64,000 nucleotides of DNA from Zhongshania aquimaris (GTDB lineage Bacteria; Pseudomonadota; Gammaproteobacteria; Pseudomonadales; Spongiibacteraceae), in assembly GCF_019312595.1 (NCBI RefSeq), contig NZ_JAHWDQ010000001.1, positions 620,001-684,000 on the forward strand, read 5' to 3'. Below, in pieces: positions 44,750 through 54,200 of the stretch. The first letter of the stretch is position 1; the number at the start of each line of letters is the position of its first letter. The position numbers were made by a program, and so were the translations under genes. Below the pieces are notes generated by a model. That model ran no database searches. It was not told the origin of the DNA and saw only the letters and a list, made by a program, of their open reading frames with translations.

Positions 44750-45895
44750 TTACCGCTTCTCGGCAAGGAGTGCCGTATCGGATGACGTACCAGTTTCGCC
44801 GTGCTTTTTGCGACCAAAAAGCGCCAATAGTGATTTCATTCTTTCGGGCACGCCGGTATCAACCTTTACACTAACACTCAAGCCTGCCCTCAACAGCGAC
44901 TCGTGTTGATGGTGCTCAAGCGCTAGCCGAACCGGTAGGCGTTGAACAATCTTTACCCAATTCCCTGTCGCATTCTGTGGGGGTAGTAAAGCAAACTCCG
45001 CCCCGGTGGCCTGTGCAATACTTTCTATCGTCGCTCGCCACGTCTCTCCTGGGTAGGCATCGATTTCAATTTCTGCCTCTGCACCCAATGTTAGCTTCGC
45101 CAACTGATCCTCTTTAAAATTTACGACCACCCAGGGATTATCGTGGGCAACAACACTAATTAATGGCAATCCCGGCATCGCGTATTGCCCCTGCGGCGGC
45201 ACTTTCGACGCAATACCTGAAATTGGCGCACGCAATATACAACGCTCAAGATTAAGTTCCGCTTTCTCTAGCTCTGCATGGGCCGCCATCACCGCTGGGT
45301 GTGCTTCGATGTCCAAATCATATTTGCCACCTAGTTGCACCAAGGTTTCTGCACTGTCACTTACGAGTTTATTAACAGTATTTCGAGCCACATTTAAATC
45401 GCGCTGCGCTTGATCTAAGGCAGTACCAGAAGCCATGCCCCGCTGGTGTAAATCACTAATTCGGTGCAGTTGCTTATTAGCGAACTCGAAGTCGTCTTTT
45501 GCCGCCGCTAAACTAGACTGCTTTTGAACATACGCTGCTTTTAACGATTCAATGCGCATATACGCCTGATCAAGCTCAGCTTGCGCATCATGGAGCTCAA
45601 CCTCAAAAGCACGAGAATTAATTTTTAATAATATGTCGCCGGCCTCAACGTACTGGTTTTCCTTAACACTCACAGAGGATATATTGCCGCTGATTTCAGC
45701 ACCTACATTCACCACATCTGCCTTTATGTAAGCATTATCTGTCGTGACATAGCGGCCACCGAAAACAAACACATACACCGCGATAACAATGGCAAACACA
45801 GGAACAACAAGAAAAAGACGGTGGCGCAAACGACGCTGTTTTTCTGCTGTCTCTGCCGCAATGAACTCATGTGACGCTTGATCTTGATTATCCAT
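44750..45895 (-). CDS. emrA: EmrA-type HlyD family efflux adaptor
   Basis: A 381-residue periplasmic membrane-fusion protein. An N-terminal membrane helix (about residues 27-45, LFLVVPVFAIVIAVYVFVF) is followed by the first half of the lipoyl domain (YVTTDNAYIKADVVNVGAEISG), an alpha-helical hairpin (about 100-215), the second lipoyl half (LRAPISGIASKVPPQGQYAMPG) and a beta-barrel with NFKEDQLAKLTLGAEAEIEIDAYPG. It links the EmrB-type pump to an outer-membrane channel. It overlaps marR by one base (TAATG) and touches the permease gene, so all three are co-translated. Confidence 0.93.
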   Translation of the reverse strand: MDNQDQASHEFIAAETAEKQRRLRHRLFLVVPVFAIVIAVYVFVFGGRYVTTDNAYIKADVVNVGAEISGNISSVSVKENQYVEAGDILLKINSRAFEVELHDAQAELDQAYMRIESLKAAYVQKQSSLAAAKDDFEFANKQLHRISDLHQRGMASGTALDQAQRDLNVARNTVNKLVSDSAETLVQLGGKYDLDIEAHPAVMAAHAELEKAELNLERCILRAPISGIASKVPPQGQYAMPGLPLISVVAHDNPWVVVNFKEDQLAKLTLGAEAEIEIDAYPGETWRATIESIAQATGAEFALLPPQNATGNWVKIVQRLPVRLALEHHQHESLLRAGLSVSVKVDTGVPERMKSLLALFGRKKHGETGTSSDTALLAEKR

Positions 45896-46392
45896 TACAC
45901 ATCTTCCTTGCTAGACCGCGCTGACGCGGAGGCTTTTACATCAGCTTTAGTAGTATTATCGGTATTACAAAAATTCATTTTTACTCGAAGTAATAGCTCT
46001 TCAAACAGTTGAGCCTCGGCAGCACTGAACCCCGCGAATGCGACCGCTCGCGTCTCAGCCGCAATCACATTTAGCTCCTCTAATAAGGGTTCCGCCTTGC
46101 TGGTTAAAAATAAGCTAACTGCTCGGCGATCTTGTTGCCGCCGCTCACGAAGAACCAAGCCCGCTTTCACAAGGCGATCAACACTCTGCGCGACGGTAAC
46201 CGGGTTCACATCAAGTTGCTCGGCAAGATTGGCTTGATTAATGCCAGGTTCGCGCGACAAATTAAGCAAAGTTTGCCATTGAGGCTGGGTGAGGTTTAGG
46301 TGCTGGGCGCGACGTCGAAAATCCATTCTAAGAATTCGAGAGGTGTCCGCCAAAATCGATGCAGCAATTTGTAAGTGATTAGTGCTTTTCAT
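45895..46392 (-). CDS. MarR family transcriptional regulator of the efflux operon
   Basis: A 165-residue winged-helix regulator. The DNA-binding part is LTQPQWQTLLNLSREPGINQANLAEQLDV with recognition helix NPVTVAQSVDRLVKAGLVLRER and wing QQDRRAVSLFLTSKAE, the typical DRR motif of MarR proteins. It is the first gene of the operon with the EmrA and EmrB genes, and should repress it until a drug or phenolic ligand binds. Three 15-bp repeats directly upstream of its start are good operator candidates, which implies autoregulation. Confidence 0.93.
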   Translation of the reverse strand: MKSTNHLQIAASILADTSRILRMDFRRRAQHLNLTQPQWQTLLNLSREPGINQANLAEQLDVNPVTVAQSVDRLVKAGLVLRERRQQDRRAVSLFLTSKAEPLLEELNVIAAETRAVAFAGFSAAEAQLFEELLLRVKMNFCNTDNTTKADVKASASARSSKEDV

Positions 46393-46408
46393 TTTGCCAT
46401 ACTAACAA

Positions 46409-46453
46409 ATAGATAGGCACCTATTCAATAGCCACCTATCAAATAGATACCTA
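46409..46453 (-). promoter_or_regulatory. Three tandem 15-bp repeats, probable MarR operator
   Basis: Seen on the minus strand, three consecutive 15-bp units read TAGGTATCTATTTGA, TAGGTGGCTATTGAA and TAGGTGCCTATCTAT. Each carries TAGGTNNCTAT, and the third is nearly a perfect palindrome (ATAGGTGCCTAT). The block ends 16 bases before the marR ATG, overlapping the expected promoter and leader. The position and half-site symmetry fit binding of several MarR dimers. Confidence 0.7.
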
Positions 46454-46587
46454 CCCAGTAATCCACTAGTTTATAATTTTGGGCTGCAAAAATAATCACC
46501 ATGTTCGGCGCCGCTGGCTCGGAAAATAGCTATCGCGCAGACTACACTGACAATTTCATGCAACGAGTGACATTGCGTAGGGAAGTG

Positions 46588-46612
46588 AAATTTCCCGCCG
46601 AAGCGGGAAAAT
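46588..46612 (-). terminator. Terminator after the CBS-domain gene
   Basis: On the minus strand TTTCCCGC, a TTCG tetraloop and GCGGGAAA form a perfect 8-bp stem, followed by TTTCACTT. It lies about 15 bases after the stop codon of the CBS-domain gene. Confidence 0.75.
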
Positions 46613-46625
46613 TAACGTTAGAAAC

Positions 46626-47189
46626 TTAGCGATGTAAAGACGATAGATATAACTCGGCAAACTTTGGTGGTTGCTGGATAGAAATATCCATTTTCAATTT
46701 ACGCGCTATATCACTGGCTGAAATGACGCCTCGAATCTGGTGTTTTTCTCTCTCAACCACCAAGCAGTGCTGGTGGCCAGACAGTTTAAGTACCGATAAC
46801 ACATCAGCGACAGTCATCAGATCGAGATCGGCATAATCAAACACCTTTAGGTCTTGGCGCTTGCGCATCATATCCGCAACCTGGAGTTCGTCACGATTAT
46901 AGCCTTTAGCGACTTTCTTGATGATTTCGCCATCGCTTAAGTCTTCAAGCGCAATTACGCCAAGGAATAGGCCCTGCTCATCAATCACCAACTTCAGGCG
47001 CACATGTGATCGCCGCATCATGTTTTCGGCCTCTATTGCGCTGCTGCTAGCTTCAATAACGAGTGGCTCGTGTTCTGCAAAATCAGTAAATATGACTTTT
47101 GCGGATGAGCCGCTGCTAATTTTTTGGAAATTTTCAGGATGAACCAACTGATCTATCTGATCAGCATCATACAAATCAAAATGTCTCAT
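46626..47189 (-). CDS. CBS-domain pair protein
   Basis: A protein of about 187 residues with two CBS domains, which usually bind adenosyl nucleotides and sense energy state. The first domain lies near residues 40-100 (EAENMMRRSHVRLKLVID, FLGVIALEDL), the second near 105-175 (VADMMRKRQ, VADVLSVLKLSGHQHCLVVE, IRGVISASDIARKL). No enzyme or channel domain is attached. ATG at 47189 (MRHFDLYDAD) is preferred over a start 13 codons upstream because it removes a poorly structured extension. The gene stands alone with its own terminator; its target is unknown. Confidence 0.8.
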   Translation of the reverse strand: MRHFDLYDADQIDQLVHPENFQKISSGSSAKVIFTDFAEHEPLVIEASSSAIEAENMMRRSHVRLKLVIDEQGLFLGVIALEDLSDGEIIKKVAKGYNRDELQVADMMRKRQDLKVFDYADLDLMTVADVLSVLKLSGHQHCLVVEREKHQIRGVISASDIARKLKMDISIQQPPKFAELYLSSLHR

Positions 47190-47252
47190 GAGATATTTAC
47201 TCTGAATAATAGAACTGAACGCCAGCAATTAAGCGGCAGACGATGTTTTACT

Positions 47253-47540
47253 TCAGAGGTCTAGTGGGGGGGCGCGAATAGAGGTATTGCCAAATAGGCG
47301 TTTAGAGTACGCACGAGCAAGCGGTGTGAGGGCTCGGCTCTCTAGTACATAAAAAGGAGCTACTGGGCTACGCTGAGCAGACAGTGTAAATACTAAGTCG
47401 GCGGTCTCCGATAGCCCGGAATCGACGTCGACAACATCCCCGACAGTGTTCGGAATAGTATTTACTGTATGACGCGAATTATCTGCCAGTGCAAACGTGC
47501 ACAGCAAAAAAAGCATCATGGAAAATACAATTCGTAGCAT
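47253..47540 (-). CDS. Small secreted protein, unknown function
   Basis: From the ATG at 47540 the frame encodes 95 residues with a clear signal peptide (LRIVFSMMLFLLCTFALA) and a mature part of about 75 residues without known motif (VGDVVDVDSGLSETADLVF, RALTPLARAYSKRLFG). The frame is open 32 codons further upstream but that part lacks signal-peptide character. The ribosome binding site is weak. It lies 63 bases upstream of the CBS-domain gene on the same strand and may share its transcript. The family is not recognised. Confidence 0.5.
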   Translation of the reverse strand: MLRIVFSMMLFLLCTFALADNSRHTVNTIPNTVGDVVDVDSGLSETADLVFTLSAQRSPVAPFYVLESRALTPLARAYSKRLFGNTSIRAPPLDL

Positions 47541-47888
47541 CAGGGGCTCGATAAGATCGGATACGATACCAAACAAACAAGTTTGATCATAACGAGATGC
47601 GGGATTCTTGCCTACGTTTAACGGCAAAAATAACAACTTTTAAACTCCAGCACTTGCTCTCTAGCGCCAGACTATCGTTTACTGCCTAGCTAACACTCTG
47701 TCGGCAAAAGTGCTAAGCAGACTTGTGATAAATATAAATTGCATTAAAAATCATGAACTTAGAATCCTGCATAACGCTAAGCCATACCAAGCGATGACTC
47801 GATGGCCGCCCTCAGGTATATTTACTTGATTGCAATACCGACAACGATATCAGCATCTTCATTGCGTTGATCCGAATAAAAAGGACTT

Positions 47889-48977
47889 ATGGATACTATC
47901 TACTATCTCGAAAGCTGCATTGTGAGTAACGGTATACCCCAGCGAATTGTGCTAGATAAGCTGCCAATGACCATTGGCCGCAGCACAGACTGCGATGTCG
48001 TCGTAAATAGTGCCTCACTATCTCGTATCCACGCCCAAATTGATTACCAAGACGGAAAGGTGGTCCTTAAGGATTTAGCAAGCACCAACGGCTGCTTTGT
48101 GAATCATCAGCGTATTGAAAGCAATACAGACATCCAAATCCAGGTCGGCGATATCGTCCATTTTGCCGGAATAGAATATTGCACCAAGGTCGAACAAGAT
48201 ACAGATGACGATGAAGACCACACCCGCATTAGCATGCAAACCCTACCAAAACATTTTGCGGTGAAAAGTAAGGAGTTTGCAGAGTTATTAGAACAGCAAC
48301 TTGTCACAACGTTTCAGCAAATCATTACCTCCCGAAATGGCGATGTGTACGCCTACGAACTGCTTGGCAGAGGCAAACACCCGGCCCTGGGGGCCAGCCC
48401 GTATGAATTATTCAAAATCGCAGAGTCGCTTAATAAACAAATTGAGCTAAGCGTGCTGTTCCGCCGGCAAGGTTTTATACAGGCAGAACTCGCAGGAATC
48501 GACAAGCCACTGTTCTTTAACTCCCATCCTGAAGAGTGCCATAACCCGGACAAATTGCTCAAAGAATTAACCGAGCTTCGCAAGCTGCACCCCAGCCTAA
48601 CGTTATTTTTCGAAGTCCATGAAGCCGCAGTGACCGATATCGGCGCCATGGTAGAAATTCGCAACGGTTTAAGTGCGCTGAATATTGGCCTTGCCTACGA
48701 CGATTTTGGCGCTGGGCAGGCTAGATTACGCGAACTGACGGAAGCGCCACCCGATATAATTAAATTCGACATCAGCTTGGTGCGCGGCGTTGGCAACAGC
48801 GAGTCACCACGGTATCGATTGCTCGCATCGCTAAATAGACTCGTCCAAGAAATGGGCATAGCAACGTTGGCCGAAGGCGTAGAAACAGAAGAAGACGCAG
48901 CCGCCTGCAAAGAAATAGGCATAGATTATTTTCAAGGGTATTTTTATGGCCGCCCTGCGGCAATAATCGCCGACTAA
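47889..48977 (+). CDS. FHA-EAL protein, putative c-di-GMP phosphodiesterase
   Basis: A 362-residue soluble protein joining two signalling domains. The N-terminal FHA domain (about residues 20-95) has MTIGRSTDCDVVV, ASLSRIHAQI and LKDLASTNGCFVN, the Gly-Arg, Ser-x-x-His and Asn-Gly residues needed to bind phosphothreonine. The C-terminal EAL domain (about 130-358) has YELLGRG (ELL variant of the EAL motif), FFNSHPEE, FFEVHEA, YDDFGAG, KFDISL, AEGVETEED and YFQGYFYGRPA. The metal- and catalytic-site acidic residues and the general-base lysine appear kept, so c-di-GMP hydrolysis is likely. A phosphorylated partner could control it. Preceded by an AAGGA ribosome binding site. Confidence 0.9.
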   Translation: MDTIYYLESCIVSNGIPQRIVLDKLPMTIGRSTDCDVVVNSASLSRIHAQIDYQDGKVVLKDLASTNGCFVNHQRIESNTDIQIQVGDIVHFAGIEYCTKVEQDTDDDEDHTRISMQTLPKHFAVKSKEFAELLEQQLVTTFQQIITSRNGDVYAYELLGRGKHPALGASPYELFKIAESLNKQIELSVLFRRQGFIQAELAGIDKPLFFNSHPEECHNPDKLLKELTELRKLHPSLTLFFEVHEAAVTDIGAMVEIRNGLSALNIGLAYDDFGAGQARLRELTEAPPDIIKFDISLVRGVGNSESPRYRLLASLNRLVQEMGIATLAEGVETEEDAAACKEIGIDYFQGYFYGRPAAIIAD

Positions 48978-49153
48978 TTAGATTTAATCTCTGCATGTCA
49001 TTTAGACACTTTCGGCGGCAACATCCGGGTACACCGCAATATTGCAAGCATTGAGCTAGCTGCACCAAGTACGCTATGGTAAAGCCCACTTTTTATATCC
49101 GCAGTAGTTACCGGCACACTGATTTTGTGCACACATTAAAACTGGAGCAATTA

Positions 49154-50206
49154 ATGATTCAATCTAAAGGCTATGCTGCAAGTACTGCTACATCGCCACT
49201 GGCACCTGTCGACTTCGATCGTCGTGAACCGGGAAGTCAAGATCTTGTGCTAGAACTCCTGTATTGCGGTGTTTGCCATTCAGATATCCACTATGCGCGG
49301 AACGAATGGGGAAGCAGCCGTTTTCCGATCGTACCAGGGCATGAAATGGTCGGCAGAGTAACTCGCGTTGGCGATCAGGTAAGTGACTTTAAGGTCGGCG
49401 ACCTTGCCGGCGTAGGCTGTATCATTGACTCCTGCCGGACATGTACTCCCTGTGAAGATGGCGAAGAACACTACTGCCAAAAAGGCGTCACCATGAGCTA
49501 CGGTAGCAAAGAGCGCAAGGATAGCAACGTCATCAGTCAGGGCGGGTACTCAACAAATTATGTCGTCGATGCCGATTTTGCCCTGCATATTCCAAGTACA
49601 CTCGATCCTAAGGCAGTTGCCCCGCTGCTCTGCGCAGGTATTACAACTTGGTCGCCATTGCGGCGCTGGAAAATTGGCCCTGGCATGAAAGTCGGCGTAG
49701 TCGGTTTAGGTGGACTTGGGCACATGGGACTAAAATTTGCCCATGCCTTTGGTGCAGACGTCACCTTATTTACGACCAGTGAATCCAAAGCTGCGGACGC
49801 AAAATCATTGGGGGCACATAATGTCATCATCTCCACTGACGCAGAGGCGATGAAATCTGCGCGCGGCTTCGATTTTATACTGGACACCGTCTCCGCACTA
49901 CACGACATCAATCCGTATTTATCAGCATTAAAACGCAACGGTACGCTATGCCTAGTGGGCTTGCCCGATCAGCAGCTCGCCTTTAAACCGGGGCTGATAC
50001 TCAGCAACAAAGTGATCTCTGGATCCTTTATCGGAGGTATAAAAGAAACTCAGGAAATGCTGGAATACTGTGGAGCACACAATATCGTTTCAGAAATTGA
50101 ATTGATTGATATCGCGGAAATTAATAAGGCCTTCGACCGAGTTGTAAACAATGACGTCAAGTACCGCTTTGTAATTGATCTTGCCACTCTCAAAGCCGAC
50201 AGTTAA
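49154..50206 (+). CDS. Zinc-dependent NAD(P) alcohol dehydrogenase, YahK/CAD-like
   Basis: A 350-residue medium-chain dehydrogenase that would interconvert aldehydes and alcohols with NADP(H). The catalytic zinc site is seen in LLYCGVCHSDIHYARNEWG and FPIVPGHEMVGRVTRVGD. The structural zinc cysteines are in DSCRTCTPCEDGEEHYC. The coenzyme site is GVVGLGGLGHMGLKFAHAFG near residue 180. The pattern is that of the cinnamyl-alcohol/YahK aldehyde reductase group. ATG at 49154 follows GGAG and matches the family N-terminus; the frame is open for 26 more codons upstream without support. Single gene, convergent with the REC-GGDEF gene. Confidence 0.92.
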   Translation: MIQSKGYAASTATSPLAPVDFDRREPGSQDLVLELLYCGVCHSDIHYARNEWGSSRFPIVPGHEMVGRVTRVGDQVSDFKVGDLAGVGCIIDSCRTCTPCEDGEEHYCQKGVTMSYGSKERKDSNVISQGGYSTNYVVDADFALHIPSTLDPKAVAPLLCAGITTWSPLRRWKIGPGMKVGVVGLGGLGHMGLKFAHAFGADVTLFTTSESKAADAKSLGAHNVIISTDAEAMKSARGFDFILDTVSALHDINPYLSALKRNGTLCLVGLPDQQLAFKPGLILSNKVISGSFIGGIKETQEMLEYCGAHNIVSEIELIDIAEINKAFDRVVNNDVKYRFVIDLATLKADS

Positions 50207-50256
50207 AAGCACGCTTTTGCTCGCCTCCTTCCTTGAAAAATGCAGGGGGCAGCAAA

Positions 50257-51210
50257 TTAAACTGAGGCACCCTCAACACGATTCCGTCCACCTTCCTTCG
50301 CTTTATACAGTTGAGAGTCAGCAGCAGAAAGCAAACTACTCAAATCACGCTCATCAGGAATAGTACACGCCACACCAACACTAATCGTGACTCGATCCGC
50401 AGTATCAGAATGCGCGTGGGGCAAGGCGAGCTTGAATAATCGCTCGCGGATCGCCTCAGCTTTCTGCATTGCGCCTTCTAAATTAGTCTCAGGCATCAAA
50501 CAAACAAACTCTTCACCACCATAGCGAGAAACAATATCGCGCCCTCGCCACTCATTCTCTTTAAGTGCTTTAGCAACGGCTTTTAAGCAAGTATCGCCTT
50601 CCAAATGTCCGTAGTGATCGTTGTACTTTTTGAAGTGGTCGACATCAATCATAATGACAGAGAGCGGCTGCTCGGCACGACGGCAGGCCCGCCACTCAGC
50701 CTCAATTCTTTCATCAAATCGACGCCGATTGGCTATCCCCGTCAAACCATCAACGGATGCTAACTCACGCAATGCGTCCGCTTGAACTTTTAACATGAGA
50801 TGTGTCTTAACGCGGGCTTTGACCACGGCGGGATTCACGGGCTTGCTAATAAAGTCTACTGCGCCAACTTCTAAACCCAGGGTTTCCTCTTCAGGGCTAT
50901 CTTGTGAGGTCACGAAGATAACAGGGATATCTTGGCTCTCCGGCTCGGCCTTTAGCGCTCGGCAGACCTCGATCCCATCCATATCTGGCATAACAACATC
51001 AAGTAAAATTAAATCTGGCTTTTTTTGCTGACACACTTCTAGTGCCTGCTTGCCACTAGTCGCCATAAACACTTCACAACTAGCACTAAACACCTGATAT
51101 AAAACCTGAATATTCACCGGCTGATCATCAACAATCAACAATTTCGGTCGCTCAGGGTATGACATACCCGGCACGACATCTGACGGGAATAAGGGCTTGC
51201 TATCACTCAT
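50257..51210 (-). CDS. Response regulator diguanylate cyclase (REC-GGDEF)
   Basis: A 317-residue c-di-GMP synthase controlled by phosphorylation. The receiver domain (about residues 22-137) has LLIVDDQPVNIQVL, the phospho-acceptor in PDLILLDVVMPDMDG, FVTSQD and DFISKPVNP. The GGDEF domain follows without a long linker (VDGLTGIANRRRFDERI, MIDVDHFKKYNDHYGHLEGD). The signature is YGGEEF near residue 230, with RGRD as I-site upstream. It lies 56 bases downstream of the hybrid histidine kinase gene on the same strand, which makes that kinase the probable phosphodonor. Confidence 0.93.
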   Translation of the reverse strand: MSDSKPLFPSDVVPGMSYPERPKLLIVDDQPVNIQVLYQVFSASCEVFMATSGKQALEVCQQKKPDLILLDVVMPDMDGIEVCRALKAEPESQDIPVIFVTSQDSPEEETLGLEVGAVDFISKPVNPAVVKARVKTHLMLKVQADALRELASVDGLTGIANRRRFDERIEAEWRACRRAEQPLSVIMIDVDHFKKYNDHYGHLEGDTCLKAVAKALKENEWRGRDIVSRYGGEEFVCLMPETNLEGAMQKAEAIRERLFKLALPHAHSDTADRVTISVGVACTIPDERDLSSLLSAADSQLYKAKEGGRNRVEGASV

Positions 51211-51266
51211 AATGAATGCCTAATAAAAATGTATTTAATAAAAATCTGCGCCTATAATTAAAGGGT

Positions 51267-54200
51267 CTACGACGCCAATATAGTATTTAGAATCTCTGCC
51301 GCCTTGGCAAAGTCTAACATTGCGATCGCATCGTCCAATGCCACCGCCTGTTCACCATAACCCGCCAAGCCTGGCTTTAATTCCGCATGCACTTCCATTG
51401 CCCGCATATTACTTTCCTTCAATAGACTCAACAGTGATTGTAGCTGATCAGAATCCACCGCCACCTCATCTTCAATAACCGCGTCAGCCGCATCAGCAAT
51501 GGGGTACAGTGTATTTGCAAGATCCAGTAAAACCTTGCAGGCTTGCTGTAACAAACCATCACCCCTGATCAATATAGTTTCAATAACGGAAGCTTCAACC
51601 ACGCTTTTGGCAGCAACCTCTGCCTCCGATATGCACGCCGCCAAGGCCTGCGCACCCAATGTACCGGACACACCGCGCAAGGTGTGCAACTCTCGGACGA
51701 CAGCGGGTCGGTTATTCTTGCGTAGCAAGCTCAATACGTTTTGAATATCGTCGCTGTGCCGACTTGCAAACATGCGCGCCTGGCTTGCATAAAGCTCACG
51801 ATTATTACCCATCCTCAGCAAAGCTTCTTTAAACGAAAACCCTGCTGGCGCCGACGGCAACTCGCTTGTATCCAAGCTCACTTTGGCCGTCGTGGCAGAC
51901 GAGACATCTTCCTGACGCCCGCAGGCTTTAAGCAGGGCACTAACCAATTCCGCTAGCTCAAAAGGCTTGCCGATATGATCGTTCATGCCCACCGCTAAAC
52001 ATGCCTCTTTGTCAGCAGGCATCGCGTTAGCTGTCATCGCAATGATAGGCAAGTGCTTAAGACCTAAGTTCCCGCGAATTTCCTTGGTCGCTTCATAGCC
52101 GTCCATCACCGGCATCTGTATATCCATTAACACCACATCGAAAGGCCGCACCGCATTTCGGATGCAATCTAAACTAATTTTACCGTTGTCGGCGACCTCT
52201 ACTTCAGCGCCCTCAATCGCGAGTAGCTCTCGCGCAACTTGTTGATTGGTTACATTATCTTCGACTAATAATATTCTCATTCCGGCAAGCGCATTTTTCG
52301 CCGTTTGTGCATCACTCTTATCATCGCCGCTCGAAATTGGCTTACCGGTCTGCGTATCGACTACTGAATTATAAATATCAGAGGCGGTGACCGGCTTCAT
52401 TAGAAACCCATCAAGCGGAGACTGCTCGGCATCCACACGCTGATCGAATACTTCCTTAGCGTGGGCAGTCACCATTACTAAGCGGGGCAAGCCTACCGTT
52501 AACTGTAAAGCTCGAATCGCCTGTGCTGTTTGCCAGCCATCCATAACGGGCATCATCCAATCTATAAACGCAATATCGAAATGTTTTCCGTTTCTGATAC
52601 TTTCCTGAATCAACCCCAACGCGGCTTCACCAGACTCAGCCTCGAGAGAGCTCCAGCCAAAAGATTCGCAAATACCAGCAATGATTTGTCGCGCGCTGCT
52701 ATTATCATCAACAATTAAAATATGCAAATTCCGATATTTGGGCGCAGGTGTTCTTCGCTCAGCCTCGAGCAGCTCTTGATCCTGAACCTTGTCGACAATT
52801 AAGGAGAAGGAAAATGTACTTCCTTTGCCCAATTCACTTTCAACTTCAAGCTCGCCACCCATTAAGCGAATGAGACGCTGGCTTATTACCAAACCTAAAC
52901 CCGTGCCGCCAAAGCGTCGATTGGTACCAGCCTCGGCTTGGGTGAACGATGCAAAAACTCGTTTTTGCTGCTCATTTGTCATACCTATGCCAGTGTCGCG
53001 CACACTGAAACCCAGCACCAAACTCTGCGCGCGCTCATGCTGAACCGATAGTGATAATATTACCTCGCCCCGCTCTGTAAACTTAACCGCATTACCAGCA
53101 AGATTTATCAAAATCTGCTTCATACGCAGGGCATCGCCCAAGACCATTTTGGGAACGGCGGGATCAATATCGAATAGAATTTCAACATTTTTATCATTGA
53201 GATTCATGCTGAGAATAACAGCAATATCACGCAGCACATCATCGATAATAAGCGGGCGAACATCGAGAAGTAATTTACCTGCTTCTATCTTAGAAAAATC
53301 GAGTATGTCATTAATAATACCCAGCAGTGCCTCAGCGGCACCGCTGGCTTTACGAACGTAATCGGACTGCCGATCAGTCATCTCGGTATATTTCAATAAA
53401 TTCAGCATACCCAGTACCGCATTCATTGGCGTGCGAATTTCATGACTCATATTCGCCAAAAATTCGCTCTTTGCTTTACTGGCTTCTTCCGCTATGCCCT
53501 TGGCGCTTTCTAACTCTTTCTGCTGCTGCTTATGTACGGTTAGATCCCGCGCTATCCCGAGGTAGCCAATTACTTCGCCATTATTTCCGTACAAAGTATT
53601 GCTCTTTAGCATGACCGGAAATTTGGAGCCGTCCTTGCGAACAAAAGTCCACTCGCGCTCGTAGTTAACATCACTAGAGATCTGCTTGCCTACGCCGCCG
53701 GCTTTGTTCAAGCGTTCCAACTCAGGCTGTATCTCGGACGGTTCAAATAGCACCCACATCGGCAATTTATTAACAACTTCATCGGCCTTATAACCCAGCA
53801 TTCGCTCTGCTGCGGGATTGAATAGCGTAATGGTGCCATCTGTACGATTTGTAAAAATAGCGTACCCGGCATTACTTAAAATTCCATTCTGCAAAGCAGA
53901 TGCAGCCTGAAGCTCACTAGTTCGCAACTCAATTTGCTGCTCTAGGTTCTCATTCAAATTCTGCAATTGTTCTTGCGCTGATTTCATATCAGAAATATCA
54001 CGAATGATATTAGCGATACCAAATACTTCTCCATCCTCGCTCTTCAAAGGCGAAGCTGTAATTGCAACATCTATTAAGTCACCGTTTAGCTGACGTCGCT
54101 GAGTGACAATATGAGGAACAGTTTCACCACTGACAACGCGGTTATAAATTCCGCGTTCTTCAGCCAAAAGCGAATCGGGAACAATAAGATCTATCATTTT

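Noticed and set aside
49076-49153. Upstream extension of the alcohol dehydrogenase frame
   Set aside because: The internal ATG at 49154 has a GGAG box and matches the family N-terminus; the extra 26 residues have no support.
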